Positions 52,771 through 61,170 of a stretch of DNA of 64,000 bases are shown piece by piece (position 1 is the first letter of the stretch; every line of letters starts with the position of its first letter). The stretch covers positions 1,302,001 to 1,366,000 of the forward strand of contig NZ_LT629771.1 in the NCBI RefSeq assembly GCF_900105175.1. The letters are read 5' to 3'. The notes under the pieces were generated by a model that searched no databases, was not told the DNA's origin, and saw only the letters and a list, made by a program, of their open reading frames with translations. This stretch comes from Jiangella sp. DSM 45060 (GTDB lineage: Bacteria > Actinomycetota > Actinomycetes > Jiangellales > Jiangellaceae). The position numbers were made by a program, and so were the translations under genes.

Positions 52771-54053
52771 CACTCTCCGGCGAGCAGCGGGTCGATGGCG
52801 TCGCACACCTCGGCGAGCGCCGCGGGCAGGTCGGCGGCCGGCTGCCAGACGTGCTCGTCGAGGCTGGAGTCGAGCGCGTCGGCCACGCCGGAGTTGTCGA
52901 CGGCGACGGGGAAGATCTGCCCGGTGCTCTTCGTCGCCTCGATGATCGGCTGCACGACCTCCTCGGTCAGGATGGCTGACTCGCCGACCAGGACGCTCGG
53001 CTCCAGCAGGCTGGTGCGGGCCGGCGGCCAGAACTGGGCGAGGCTCGCCGCGTTCTCCTCGTTGGTCAGGAAGGCCAGGAACTCCTGGGCGGCTTCCTGG
53101 TGCCGGCTCGCCGACAGCACGGTGATCGCGGCCTGCCCGAGCGCCTGCACCTCTCCGGCCGGGCCGCCGGGCGTGGGCACGATGCCCCAGGCGAACGCCG
53201 CGTCCTCGAGCAGCGCGTTGCTGCTGAGGAACGCCGTCGTGGCGCCGGCCTGGCCGCTCCAGAAGTCGGCCTGCTCGCCCGGCACCGGCGACGAACCGTC
53301 GGTGTAGACCATGCCGTGGAACAGCGACATCGCCTCGACGAACTCGGGACTGTCCGCCGTGCATTCGGACGCGTCGTCGCTCCAGGGCGACGCGCCGTAC
53401 GCGAAGAGGATCGGCAGCAGGCGGGTCCAGTTCTTGAACTCGAAATCGTTCACGACGTAGCCGGGCACGCCCGTGGCGTCGGCGAGCTCCTTCGACACCC
53501 GGCGGAACGACTCCCAGGTCCAGTCGCCGGCGGCGATCAGCTCGTCGGGGCTGGTCACGCCGGCCTGGGCGTAGAGGTCCTTGTTGTAGTACATGACCAG
53601 CGGGCCGGTCGAGAACGGCACGCCGTATTGGGCGTCGTCGACCCGCCACCGCTCGTGCAGGGCGGGCACGAGGTCGTCGTAGTCGTAGCCCTCGGTGTTC
53701 TGGAGGACGTCCGAGACGTCGACGAGCGCGCCGGCCTCGATGTACTCCAGGCTGCTCTCGACCGGAAGCCAGGTGAGGTCGGGGGAGTCGTCCGCGGAGA
53801 TCCGGGTGGTCAGGACCGAGTCGAGCTGGTCGAGCGTCAGGCTCTCGAACTCGATCTCGGTGACGCCCGGGTGCTGCTCCATGAACGCGTCGCCGATCTC
53901 CTCGAACAGCGCGAGTTGATCCGGGTTCGACGTCCACATGGTCATGGTCAGCCGCACATCGGCGTCGTCGGACGACGAGTCCGAGGAGCAGCCGGCCGTC
54001 ACGAGCACAGCGACGGCTGCGGCGCTGACCACCGTCAGGGATCTGGTGCGCAC
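52770..54053 (-). CDS. Extracellular sugar-binding lipoprotein of ABC transporter
   Basis: A 427-residue solute-binding lipoprotein. The lipobox is VTAGCSSD (Cys near residue 22), then a Ser/Asp linker and the binding domain (MTMWTSNPDQLALFEEIGDAF at its start). It is divergent from the unknown gene at 54214, and both promoter regions carry a LacI-like site. With the alditol oxidase and LacI nearby, a polyol or a polyol-containing glycoside is a possible ligand. This is inference. Confidence 0.91.
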   Translation of the reverse strand: MRTRSLTVVSAAAVAVLVTAGCSSDSSSDDADVRLTMTMWTSNPDQLALFEEIGDAFMEQHPGVTEIEFESLTLDQLDSVLTTRISADDSPDLTWLPVESSLEYIEAGALVDVSDVLQNTEGYDYDDLVPALHERWRVDDAQYGVPFSTGPLVMYYNKDLYAQAGVTSPDELIAAGDWTWESFRRVSKELADATGVPGYVVNDFEFKNWTRLLPILFAYGASPWSDDASECTADSPEFVEAMSLFHGMVYTDGSSPVPGEQADFWSGQAGATTAFLSSNALLEDAAFAWGIVPTPGGPAGEVQALGQAAITVLSASRHQEAAQEFLAFLTNEENAASLAQFWPPARTSLLEPSVLVGESAILTEEVVQPIIEATKSTGQIFPVAVDNSGVADALDSSLDEHVWQPAADLPAALAEVCDAIDPLLAGE

Positions 54054-54108
54054 GAAGTCCTCCAGGATGTCGACGCGGGCTCCTGTGCCCGCCGCGATGT
54101 CGTCGTAC

Positions 54109-54124
54109 GGTATAACGGTTTACC
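54109..54124. promoter_or_regulatory. Candidate LacI operator upstream of transporter operon
   Basis: GGTATAACGGTTTACC, an imperfect dyad around CG, lies 56 bp before the binding-protein start. It shares the pattern AACGNTTTACC with the site at 54189-54203 on the other side of the divergent region. The LacI gene at 55545 is the obvious regulator. Confidence 0.6.
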
Positions 54125-54188
54125 GAAGCAAGCAATCGGTCTAAGGTCAACGCTTGCAGGTGCGTCTGCCTTGTCACGTCGTTGTTGC

Positions 54189-54203
54189 TAGAAACGATTT
54201 ACC
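54189..54203. promoter_or_regulatory. Candidate LacI operator overlapping the leader of the gene at 54214
   Basis: TAGAAACGATTTACC, directly followed by the ribosome-binding site AGGAG (54204-54208) and the ATG at 54214. A repressor here would block transcription very close to the start codon. Confidence 0.55.
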
Positions 54204-54213
54204 AGGAGCTGGG

Positions 54214-55143
54214 ATGAACCGGGTCATCGCCCATGATCGGCAACTCGAGCGGTTCCGGCCGCTGTCGCGCATCATCACGTTCGACGACTTCGACACAGGG
54301 TTCAACGGCTGGATGGACCTCACGCCGAACTACGTCGAGGAGAACTACGAGTCGTTCCCCAGCGCCGTCGACCTGTCGAGCTGGGCGCCCTCGATGCTGA
54401 GCTCGGCGTCGATGCGCTTCGCCGCCTCGCACGGCTCCATGGACGGCACCTACTCGCTCAAGCTGACCACGCGGCCGGTGTCCGCGCCGCACACCGAGCC
54501 GCCCGCCGACGGCAGCATGGGCGTCGTGCTGAAGCGGCTGTCGCGGTTCGGCGATCCGACGCTGATCCAGATCGAAGCCTGGTACGCGTACACGCCGGAG
54601 CAGGACCGCGAGGGGCACGGTGAGGAGGACATCCGCGCGTTCGGGTTCTACTTCGACATCCAGGACGGCGAGCACCGCTACATGCCCGGGGTGCGCTACG
54701 TGAACTCCCTCGGCGGCAGGCTGGTGAAGCGCTGGCAGTACTGGAAGGCGAGCGAGGGCGTCACGCACGAGGACTGGAACTTCGGGGTCGAGGGCGGGTG
54801 GTGCAAGCCCGGGATCGACAACCTCTGGTACGGCCGCCGGCACGAGGACGGATCGTCCGACGGGTACCAGTGGGTGCCGGGCGGCGACCAGGACCTGCTG
54901 TACAACGAGAGCCCGGACAAGATCAACTGGCTCTACTTCCGGCTCACCGTCGACGTCGCGAAGCGGGAGTACGTCGAGCTCCAGAGCATGGACCAGGTGT
55001 TCGACCTGCGCGGCATCCAGCCGACCCTGGCCGACCGGTACCGCGCCATCGACAACCTGATCAACCCGATCTTCTACGTCGAGACCGACGCCGACCGGTC
55101 GGTCCACCTCTTCCTCGACTCGGTCGTCTACTCGACCGAGTGA
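54214..55143 (+). CDS. Conserved hypothetical protein, beta-rich, probably carbohydrate-binding
   Basis: A 309-residue protein without signal peptide or membrane segment. I do not recognise the family with confidence. It is rich in aromatic residues (WMDLTPNY, EAWYAYTPE, RWQYWKA, DNLWYGRR) and in predicted beta strands, which would fit a jelly-roll or lectin-like fold. There are no clear catalytic motifs. ATG 54214 has AGGAG five bases upstream; the frame is open from 54154 but that part contains the operator. It stands first in a run with the small gene at 55173 and the LacI gene, divergent from the sugar transporter. Intracellular handling of the imported glycan is a guess. Confidence 0.75.
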   Translation: MNRVIAHDRQLERFRPLSRIITFDDFDTGFNGWMDLTPNYVEENYESFPSAVDLSSWAPSMLSSASMRFAASHGSMDGTYSLKLTTRPVSAPHTEPPADGSMGVVLKRLSRFGDPTLIQIEAWYAYTPEQDREGHGEEDIRAFGFYFDIQDGEHRYMPGVRYVNSLGGRLVKRWQYWKASEGVTHEDWNFGVEGGWCKPGIDNLWYGRRHEDGSSDGYQWVPGGDQDLLYNESPDKINWLYFRLTVDVAKREYVELQSMDQVFDLRGIQPTLADRYRAIDNLINPIFYVETDADRSVHLFLDSVVYSTE

Positions 55144-55172
55144 CCCCGCCCCCTCTCACGGAAAGCGCTTCG

Positions 55173-55499
55173 ATGCAGACGACCCACACCTCCGTGCTCG
55201 CCCGCCGGGTGCGCATCTCCTCCGACTTCCACACCATTCCCTACGAGGCGGGCTGGGCCACCGAGGCCGTCGTGTTCGTGCAGGCCGAGGGCGAGCACCC
55301 GCCGCTCACCGCGAGCACCGAGATCTCTCCCGACGGCATCACCTGGGTGCGGCGCGGTGAGCCGCGGGTGCTCGGCGCGGACGACGCCGTCGTCGACCTT
55401 CCGCTCGTGGCCTTCGGCAACTGGCTCCGCATCGCGATCACCGGTGCGACCGAGTCGAGTCAGGCACGGGTTCTCGTGCACGTCTCGCTCAAGGGGTAG
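55173..55499 (+). CDS. Small conserved hypothetical beta-sandwich-like protein
   Basis: A 108-residue cytoplasmic protein, predicted mostly beta (VRISSDFHTIPY; WLRIAITGATESSQARVLVHV). No signal, no membrane helix, no motif that I recognise. GGAAAG lies upstream of the ATG, 29 bp after the stop of the previous gene. Its size and pattern resemble a stand-alone small beta-sandwich domain. It probably works together with the 54214 product, but the function is unknown. Confidence 0.7.
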   Translation: MQTTHTSVLARRVRISSDFHTIPYEAGWATEAVVFVQAEGEHPPLTASTEISPDGITWVRRGEPRVLGADDAVVDLPLVAFGNWLRIAITGATESSQARVLVHVSLKG

Positions 55500-55544
55500 C
55501 CGGTCCCGTACGGTGCTCTGGCCGATCAGCAGCCCGGAGGCAGC

Positions 55545-56570
55545 ATGAGGAAGAAGGCGGCACGCATCACCGAGGTGGCGAGACTGGCCGGCGTCTCGCC
55601 CGGGCTGGTGTCGCGCATCATCAACAACGACGCGACCCTCAAGGTCCGCGCCGAGACCCGCGCCCGGGTCATGGACGCGATCGACAAGCTCGACTACGCC
55701 CCGGACTCCACGGCGCGGGCCCTGCGCAGCGCGCGGACCGGCCTGCTCGGCTTCGCGCTGCACCACGTCAACGACCCGGTCTACACCGACATGGTCGACG
55801 CCGCGCAGGTCGCGGCGACCAGCCGCAACCACTCGATCATGCTGCTGAACACGACGGAGTTGCTGGAGCGTGGCGACGCCTTCCGCGAGATCGTGCACGG
55901 ACGCCGGGTGGACGGGCTGCTGATCCAGAGCGGCTTCGGCGACGCCGACGCCGACCTTCGCGCGCTCGCCGGGACGGTGCCGTCGATCCTCTTCAACGGC
56001 GCTCCGATGCCCGGCACCCGGACGCTCCGGCTCGACGACGGGGCGGCGGCCGCGGCGGCGACCGAGCACCTCGTCGCGCTGGGTCATCGCGACATCGCGT
56101 TCGTGGGCGCCGACGGCGCCGCGGCCGCCCGGCGCCTCGACGCCTATCGGGCAGCGATGGAACGCGCCGGGCTCGCGCCGCTGCCGCCGTTGCACGGCGG
56201 CTGGAGCCCGGACGAGGCCAAGGCCGCGGTGACGCGGTACCTCGCGGACCGGCCGAGCGCCACGGCCTTCGTGGTCGTCACGACGACCACGGCCATCGGC
56301 GTGCACTCCGCGATCGCCACCGCGGGCCTGCGCATCCCCGACGACATCGCACTGATCAGCGTCCACGACGCCTGGTTCGCGCCGCACCTGAACCCGCCCC
56401 TCACGGTCGTCGCGCTCCCGTTCGGCACGCTGGGCACGCGCGCCGTCGACCTGCTCATCCGCCAGATCCACGAACCGACGACCGGCGAGACGATCATCGC
56501 CGACGATCCGCCGCGCCTGATCGAGCGCGGCTCCACCGCACCTCCGCGCAGCCGGGAGACCCTGCCGTGA
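55545..56570 (+). CDS. LacI family transcriptional regulator
   Basis: A 341-residue repressor. The helix-turn-helix is ITEVARLAGVSPGLVSRIIN; the effector domain follows. GGAGG lies upstream of the ATG. The last codons overlap the alditol oxidase start (GTGA at 56567), an unusual coupling of a regulator with an enzyme. Likely targets are the paired sites at 54109-54124 and 54189-54203. Confidence 0.92.
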   Translation: MRKKAARITEVARLAGVSPGLVSRIINNDATLKVRAETRARVMDAIDKLDYAPDSTARALRSARTGLLGFALHHVNDPVYTDMVDAAQVAATSRNHSIMLLNTTELLERGDAFREIVHGRRVDGLLIQSGFGDADADLRALAGTVPSILFNGAPMPGTRTLRLDDGAAAAAATEHLVALGHRDIAFVGADGAAAARRLDAYRAAMERAGLAPLPPLHGGWSPDEAKAAVTRYLADRPSATAFVVVTTTTAIGVHSAIATAGLRIPDDIALISVHDAWFAPHLNPPLTVVALPFGTLGTRAVDLLIRQIHEPTTGETIIADDPPRLIERGSTAPPRSRETLP

Positions 56571-57847
56571 TCGACCTGACCACCACCGGGCCCGGACGCA
56601 ACTGGGCCGGCAACGTCGGCTACCGCGCGGCCCGGATCCTGACGCCGAGCGACACCGCGGAGGTCGCCGAGGTCGTCGCCTCGGCGCCCCCCGGCTCGGT
56701 GAAGGCGCTGGGCACGCGGCACTCGTTCAACCTCATGGCCGACACCTCCGGGACGCTGATCTCGACCGCGGGCCTGGGCGGCGCGGCGGACCTGGAGCTC
56801 GACGAGACCGCGGGCACCGCGACGGTCGCGGCGGGGGTGCGCTACGGCGACCTGAGCCGGGAACTCGCCCGGCGCGGCTGGTCGCTGCCGAACCTGGCGT
56901 CGCTGCCCCACATCAGCGTGGCCGGGGCGGTGGCCACGGGCACGCACGGCTCGGGCGACCGCAACCGGACGCTGGCGGCCACCGTCACGGCGATCGAGCT
57001 CGTCGACGGCACGGGAATCGTGACGACGCTGCGCCGGGGCAACCCGGACTTCGACGGTGTGGTCGTCTCGATCGGCGCACTCGGCGTCGTGACCCGGGTG
57101 ACGCTCGAGGTCGAGCCGGCGTACGAGGTGGCCCAGACGGTGTACGAGCGGCTGCCGTTCGACGCCGTGCTGGCCGACTTCGACGCCGTGACGTCGCTCG
57201 GCTACAGCACCAGCCTGTTCACGACCTGGCACGACCCCGGCGTCGTCGACCAGTTCTGGCTCAAGCGCCGCGTGGACCGCGACCCCGAGGCCCCGGCGGA
57301 CGTCCTCGGGGCGCGACCGGCGACGACGAAGCGGCATCCGATCACGGCGGCACTGGCCGAACCCTGCACCGACCAGCACGACGTCCCCGGTGCTCCGGGC
57401 GACCGACTGCCGCACTTCCGGCTGGAGTTCACCCCGTCCAGCGGCGCCGAGCTCCAGTCCGAGTACCTCGTCGCCCGGCCGCGTGCGACGGCCGCTCTCG
57501 CCGAGCTCCGCGCGATGGCGCATCGCCTCGCACCACTGGTCCAGGTGAGCGAGATCCGGACGATGGCCGCCGACGATCTCTGGCTGAGCCCGGCCTACGG
57601 GACCGACGCGGTCGGCATCCACTTCACCTGGGTGCCGGACCAGCCGGCCGTCGACGCGCTGCTGCCGGAGATCGAGGACCGCCTGGGCGGTCTCGCACCG
57701 CGGCCGCACTGGGGCAAGCGGTTCGCGATGGGCGCCGCGACGCTCGCCGAACGGTTCCCGCGGCACGGCGATTTCCGCCGGCTCGCCGACCGGTTCGATC
57801 CCGGGCGCCGCTTCCGCAACGACTACCTGGACGCGGTGCTCGGCTGA
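56567..57847 (+). CDS. aldO: FAD-binding alditol oxidase (AldO/xylitol oxidase-like)
   Basis: A 426-residue VAO/PCMH flavoprotein, close in length to Streptomyces alditol oxidase (about 418). The FAD domain has ALGTRHSFN with His52, at the position of the covalent-FAD histidine (His46) in AldO, and THGSGDRNRTL. The C-terminus FDPGRRFRNDYLDAVLG is typical of this group. It would oxidise the terminal carbon of polyols such as xylitol or sorbitol to the aldose with release of hydrogen peroxide. It starts at GTG 56567, overlapping the LacI stop, so its expression is bound to the regulator. No catalase is seen in the window. Confidence 0.85.
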   Translation: MIDLTTTGPGRNWAGNVGYRAARILTPSDTAEVAEVVASAPPGSVKALGTRHSFNLMADTSGTLISTAGLGGAADLELDETAGTATVAAGVRYGDLSRELARRGWSLPNLASLPHISVAGAVATGTHGSGDRNRTLAATVTAIELVDGTGIVTTLRRGNPDFDGVVVSIGALGVVTRVTLEVEPAYEVAQTVYERLPFDAVLADFDAVTSLGYSTSLFTTWHDPGVVDQFWLKRRVDRDPEAPADVLGARPATTKRHPITAALAEPCTDQHDVPGAPGDRLPHFRLEFTPSSGAELQSEYLVARPRATAALAELRAMAHRLAPLVQVSEIRTMAADDLWLSPAYGTDAVGIHFTWVPDQPAVDALLPEIEDRLGGLAPRPHWGKRFAMGAATLAERFPRHGDFRRLADRFDPGRRFRNDYLDAVLG

Positions 57848-57858
57848 GCGCCGTCCGG

Positions 57859-58422
57859 TCAGAGCTGCCAGCCGCCGGAGACGGCGACGAGCCCGGCCTC
57901 GCCGTGCGGGCTGTAGCGGGCGACCACGCCGAGGTCGAGATCGCCGAGCTGTGCCGGCACGCGGTCGGCGCGCACCCACTCGGTGCCGGTCGCGGCGCCG
58001 GCCTCGGCCTCGAACGTGGCGACGGTCTCGGCCGGCAGCGCGAGCTGGTCGAGCACGGACCCGAGGAGTTCGACGGTCTCGTCGAGCGGTCTCGTGCCGG
58101 TCTTCACGTCGATGCTGACGGTGTCGTCGGTCGCGCGGAACGCGAGGTACCGGGCCGGCAGGCGCAGCTCGACCCCGTCGGGCAGCTGGAGCAGGATCGG
58201 TCGTTCGGGCCGCGTCTCGTAGACCGCCACCTCGTCGCCGACGATCCCGACGTCCTCGGGCGCGGGTGTGGAGCGCAGGTCCCAGACCTCGGTGCCGTCG
58301 GAGTCGGTGGCCGCCGGCGGCAGCGCGACGTCGTCGTCATCCCGCGTGATCGAGACGTCGCAACCGCTCAGCGGCAGCACCAGCGTGAGCAGGGAGATCC
58401 CGAGCGCCGCCGCGCGGGTCAT
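57859..58422 (-). CDS. Lipoprotein of unknown function
   Basis: A 187-residue exported lipoprotein. The signal peptide ends in LPLSGCDVS (Cys near residue 18), followed by an acidic stretch (DDDD). The remainder is soluble, with a pattern like small actinobacterial surface proteins. No known domain could be assigned. ATG 58422 is chosen because it begins the signal peptide; an in-frame ATG at 58467 is less likely. It is convergent with aldO, 11 bp from its stop, and divergent from the sigma factor gene. Confidence 0.75.
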   Translation of the reverse strand: MTRAAALGISLLTLVLPLSGCDVSITRDDDDVALPPAATDSDGTEVWDLRSTPAPEDVGIVGDEVAVYETRPERPILLQLPDGVELRLPARYLAFRATDDTVSIDVKTGTRPLDETVELLGSVLDQLALPAETVATFEAEAGAATGTEWVRADRVPAQLGDLDLGVVARYSPHGEAGLVAVSGGWQL

Positions 58423-58501
58423 GGGGCGTTCCCGAGGCCGTGGATCATCCTCCGGCCAGTCTGCCACCTGGCGGCGTGCGGCGGACGGTCATGATGGGGG
58501 C

Positions 58502-59410
58502 GTGTCCGAGCTGCTGTCCGTCGCGGGCGTCGAGCGGGATCGTCTGGTGGGTCTGGCGTATCGCCTGCTCGGGACCATCGCTGACGCCGAGGACGCCGTG
58601 CAGGAGGCGTTCGTGCGCTGGTACCGGCTCGACGAGCGGGCCCGGGCGGACGTGGCGAACCCCGTGGGGTGGTTCGCGAAGACGACGAGCCGGGTCTGCC
58701 TGGACGTGTTGAAGAGCGCGTCCCGGCGCCACGACCACTACGTCGGCCCGTGGCTGCCCGAGCCGATCCCCGGCGACCGCTTCCGCGTCACGGCGCCGCT
58801 CGGCGCGCGCGACCCCGCGGAGCATGCGGTCGCGGCGGAGTCGGTGAGCATGGCGCTGCTGGTCGTGATGGAGTCGATGACGCCGGCCGAGCGGGTCGCG
58901 TTCGTGCTGCGTGACGTGTTCGACTACCCCGTCGCGGACATCGCGGACGTGCTCGACCGGTCGCCCGGCGCCGTCCGGCAGCTCGCGTCGTCCGCCCGTG
59001 CACGGATCGGCGCGAGCGCCGCCGCGCCGAGTGCCCGCGGGGCGAGCGCGCGTCTCACGGAGGCGTTCCGGCACGCCGCGAACACCGGCGACGTGGCGGC
59101 CCTGGTGCGTCTGCTCGACCCCGGTGTGACGCTGCGCTCCGACGGCGGCGGCGTCGCCCGAGCCGCGCTGAACCCCGTGCACAGTCCGGACAAGGTCGCC
59201 CGCTTCATCGTGGGCGTCCTCGCCCGGCAGGCGCCGGCCGCGCTCGCGGTCCGGGTGGCCGGCGATGGTGTGGTGCTGACGTTCGAGCGCGACGGAACCG
59301 TCACCGGCGTCGTCGAACTGGTGACGCAGGCCGGGGTCGTGCGGGACGTGCTGATCCAGTGGAACCCGCACAAGCTGACCCTGTGGCGTGGCGACGACGC
59401 GCCGGCCTGA
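58502..59410 (+). CDS. ECF sigma factor with C-terminal SnoaL-like domain (SigJ/ECF41 type)
   Basis: A 302-residue protein. Sigma region 2 has LVGLAYRLLGTIADAEDAVQ and region 4 has VAFVLRDVFDYPVADIADVL. A C-terminal NTF2/SnoaL-like domain of about 110 residues (FRHAANTGDVAALVRLLDPGV) is the ECF41 mark, where it modulates sigma activity in place of a separate anti-sigma factor. The start is GTG 58502. ECF41 genes usually stand beside a redox enzyme or carboxymuconolactone decarboxylase-like gene; here an NADP oxidoreductase follows at 59470. Confidence 0.85.
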   Translation: MSELLSVAGVERDRLVGLAYRLLGTIADAEDAVQEAFVRWYRLDERARADVANPVGWFAKTTSRVCLDVLKSASRRHDHYVGPWLPEPIPGDRFRVTAPLGARDPAEHAVAAESVSMALLVVMESMTPAERVAFVLRDVFDYPVADIADVLDRSPGAVRQLASSARARIGASAAAPSARGASARLTEAFRHAANTGDVAALVRLLDPGVTLRSDGGGVARAALNPVHSPDKVARFIVGVLARQAPAALAVRVAGDGVVLTFERDGTVTGVVELVTQAGVVRDVLIQWNPHKLTLWRGDDAPA

Positions 59411-59469
59411 CGCGGCCGGGGTGTGCGTCGTCTACGTGGTGAACCCGTCGACCAGGAGGACACCCCACC

Positions 59470-60387
59470 ATGAAGGCCATCACCGTCACCGATCCGGACG
59501 CCGGCACCGCCGGCATGACGCTGACCGAGCAGCCCGAACCCCACCTGTCGGAGAACGACGTCATCGTCCGCGTCCACGCGTCCGGATTCACTCCGGGCGA
59601 GCTGACCTGGCCGGCGACGTGGATCGACCGCGCCGGCCGGGACCGCACGCCGAGCATCCCCGGACACGAGCTCGCCGGCGTCGTCACCGAGCTCGGGCTC
59701 GGTACCACCGGCCTCACCGTCGGACAGCGGGTGTTCGGCCTCGCCGACTGGACCCGCAACGGCACCCTCGCCGAGTTCGTGGCCGTCGAGGCCCGCAACC
59801 TCGCCCCGCTCCCGGCCGACATCGACTTCGTCACCGCCGCGAGCCTGCCGATCTCGGGCCTCACCGCCTGGCAGGGGCTGTTCGACCACGGCCGGCTCCG
59901 GTCCGGTGAGAGCGTGCTGGTGCACGGCGCGGCCGGCGGAGTCGGCTCCGTCGTGACGCAGCTCGCGCGCGAGGCCGGCGCCTACGTCATCGGCACCGGC
60001 CGGGCCGCGGACCGGGAGACCGCGCTCGGGTTCGGCGCGAACGAGTTCGTCGACCTGGGCGCCGACGACCTCGCCTCGGCCGGACCGGTGCAGCTCGTGT
60101 TCGACGTCATCGGCGGCGACATCGGGGACCGCTCCGTCGACCTCGTCCGGGCCGGCGGCACGCTCGTCACCATCGCCGCACCACCCACCCGGCAGCCCGA
60201 CGGCGGCCGCTCGGTGTTCTTCGTCGTGGAGGCCGACCGCGACCAGCTCACGCAGCTCGCCGCGCGCGTCCGCGACGGCCGGCTGCGCACGAGCATCGGC
60301 GCCGTCCGGCCGCTCGGCGACGCCGTCGCGGCACTCAACCCTGTCGAACGACCCAAGGGCAAGACCATCATCACCCCCTGGCCGTAG
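59470..60387 (+). CDS. NADP-dependent oxidoreductase, zinc-independent MDR/quinone reductase type
   Basis: A 305-residue medium-chain dehydrogenase/reductase. The N-terminal GroES-like domain includes PGHELAGVV; the nucleotide domain has VLVHGAAGGVGSVVTQLA, the AAxGxVG-type motif of quinone reductases. Zinc-binding cysteines are absent. AGGAGG precedes the ATG. As a neighbour of an ECF41 sigma factor, it may be a target of that factor. Substrate unknown. Confidence 0.88.
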   Translation: MKAITVTDPDAGTAGMTLTEQPEPHLSENDVIVRVHASGFTPGELTWPATWIDRAGRDRTPSIPGHELAGVVTELGLGTTGLTVGQRVFGLADWTRNGTLAEFVAVEARNLAPLPADIDFVTAASLPISGLTAWQGLFDHGRLRSGESVLVHGAAGGVGSVVTQLAREAGAYVIGTGRAADRETALGFGANEFVDLGADDLASAGPVQLVFDVIGGDIGDRSVDLVRAGGTLVTIAAPPTRQPDGGRSVFFVVEADRDQLTQLAARVRDGRLRTSIGAVRPLGDAVAALNPVERPKGKTIITPWP

Positions 60388-60396
60388 GCGCGCCGG

Positions 60397-60999
60397 TCAC
60401 GACGCACTGTCGGAGCGCGGCGGCGGGCAGGTGCCGCCGGGCTCCACCGTCAGCTCGTAGTGCCAGATCTCGTTGGCGAAGGTCTGACACAGTCCGTACT
60501 CGGAGCCGTACCGGCTCATCCAGTACGCGGCGTCGGTCGGCCCGACGTCCACGGCGTCGCCGGTGACGTGCGCGGACTCGTCAGGGGTCGAGACCCAGCG
60601 CAGCGCCTCCTCACGGCTGCCGTGCTCCTCGATCGCCTCGTCGAGCAGCCGGCTCTGGTAGTCGGCGTCGCGCCAGCCGCTGTTGATCTGGACCGTGATG
60701 CCGTCCTCGGCAGCGTCGTCAGTGGCGTCCTCCAGGGCGGCGAGGAGGTCCGGGTCGAGGTTGGCGACGGCCGGCTCGTCGGTGTCCTCGACGGTCACGA
60801 CCCGCTCTCCGACGTCCCCGTCCGCGGCGACGTCGCGGCTGCGTCCGGGCTCGTCCGGGGCCGGGGCGGCGAGCAGCTCGGGCGCCGCGAGGCGCTCGGA
60901 CGCCGCGGGTTCGGCGGGGTCGCCGCCGCAGGCGGAGACGGTGAGCAGGCACGCGACAGCGATGAGGGCGACCCGGGGGCCGTTGAAGTGCATCGTCAT
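60397..60999 (-). CDS. VanY-like D-Ala-D-Ala carboxypeptidase lipoprotein (M15 family)
   Basis: A 200-residue exported zinc peptidase. The lipobox is LTVSACGG (Cys24), followed by a low-complexity Pro/Ala/Glu linker. The M15 domain has the zinc motif SAHVTGDAVDV (SxHxxGxAxD) and the distal EIWHYEL (ExxHxE-like). VQINSGWRDADYQ is the conserved start of the fold. It would trim peptidoglycan stem peptides outside the membrane. ATG 60993 is an alternative start. It is convergent with the oxidoreductase, 9 bp away. Confidence 0.85.
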   Translation of the reverse strand: MTMHFNGPRVALIAVACLLTVSACGGDPAEPAASERLAAPELLAAPAPDEPGRSRDVAADGDVGERVVTVEDTDEPAVANLDPDLLAALEDATDDAAEDGITVQINSGWRDADYQSRLLDEAIEEHGSREEALRWVSTPDESAHVTGDAVDVGPTDAAYWMSRYGSEYGLCQTFANEIWHYELTVEPGGTCPPPRSDSAS

Positions 61000-61170
61000 G
61001 CTCTGGACGCTACGAATGGCCGCCGGCCCGGGTCCTCCGTCGCAGGTGCCGGCGCACGGTCCCCGAGGACAAGAATCCTCGGCTCGAAGGACGAGTCCAG
61101 TCTCGGCCATCCCGGCTGGAGCGCCGGCGGGTGGGCCGGCCTGGACGCCACCTCGGTACTGTGGTTGCGC

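Noticed and set aside
54154-54213. Earlier start of the 309-residue protein
   Set aside because: The added 20 residues span the divergent promoter region and the candidate operator, and the ribosome-binding site fits ATG 54214.
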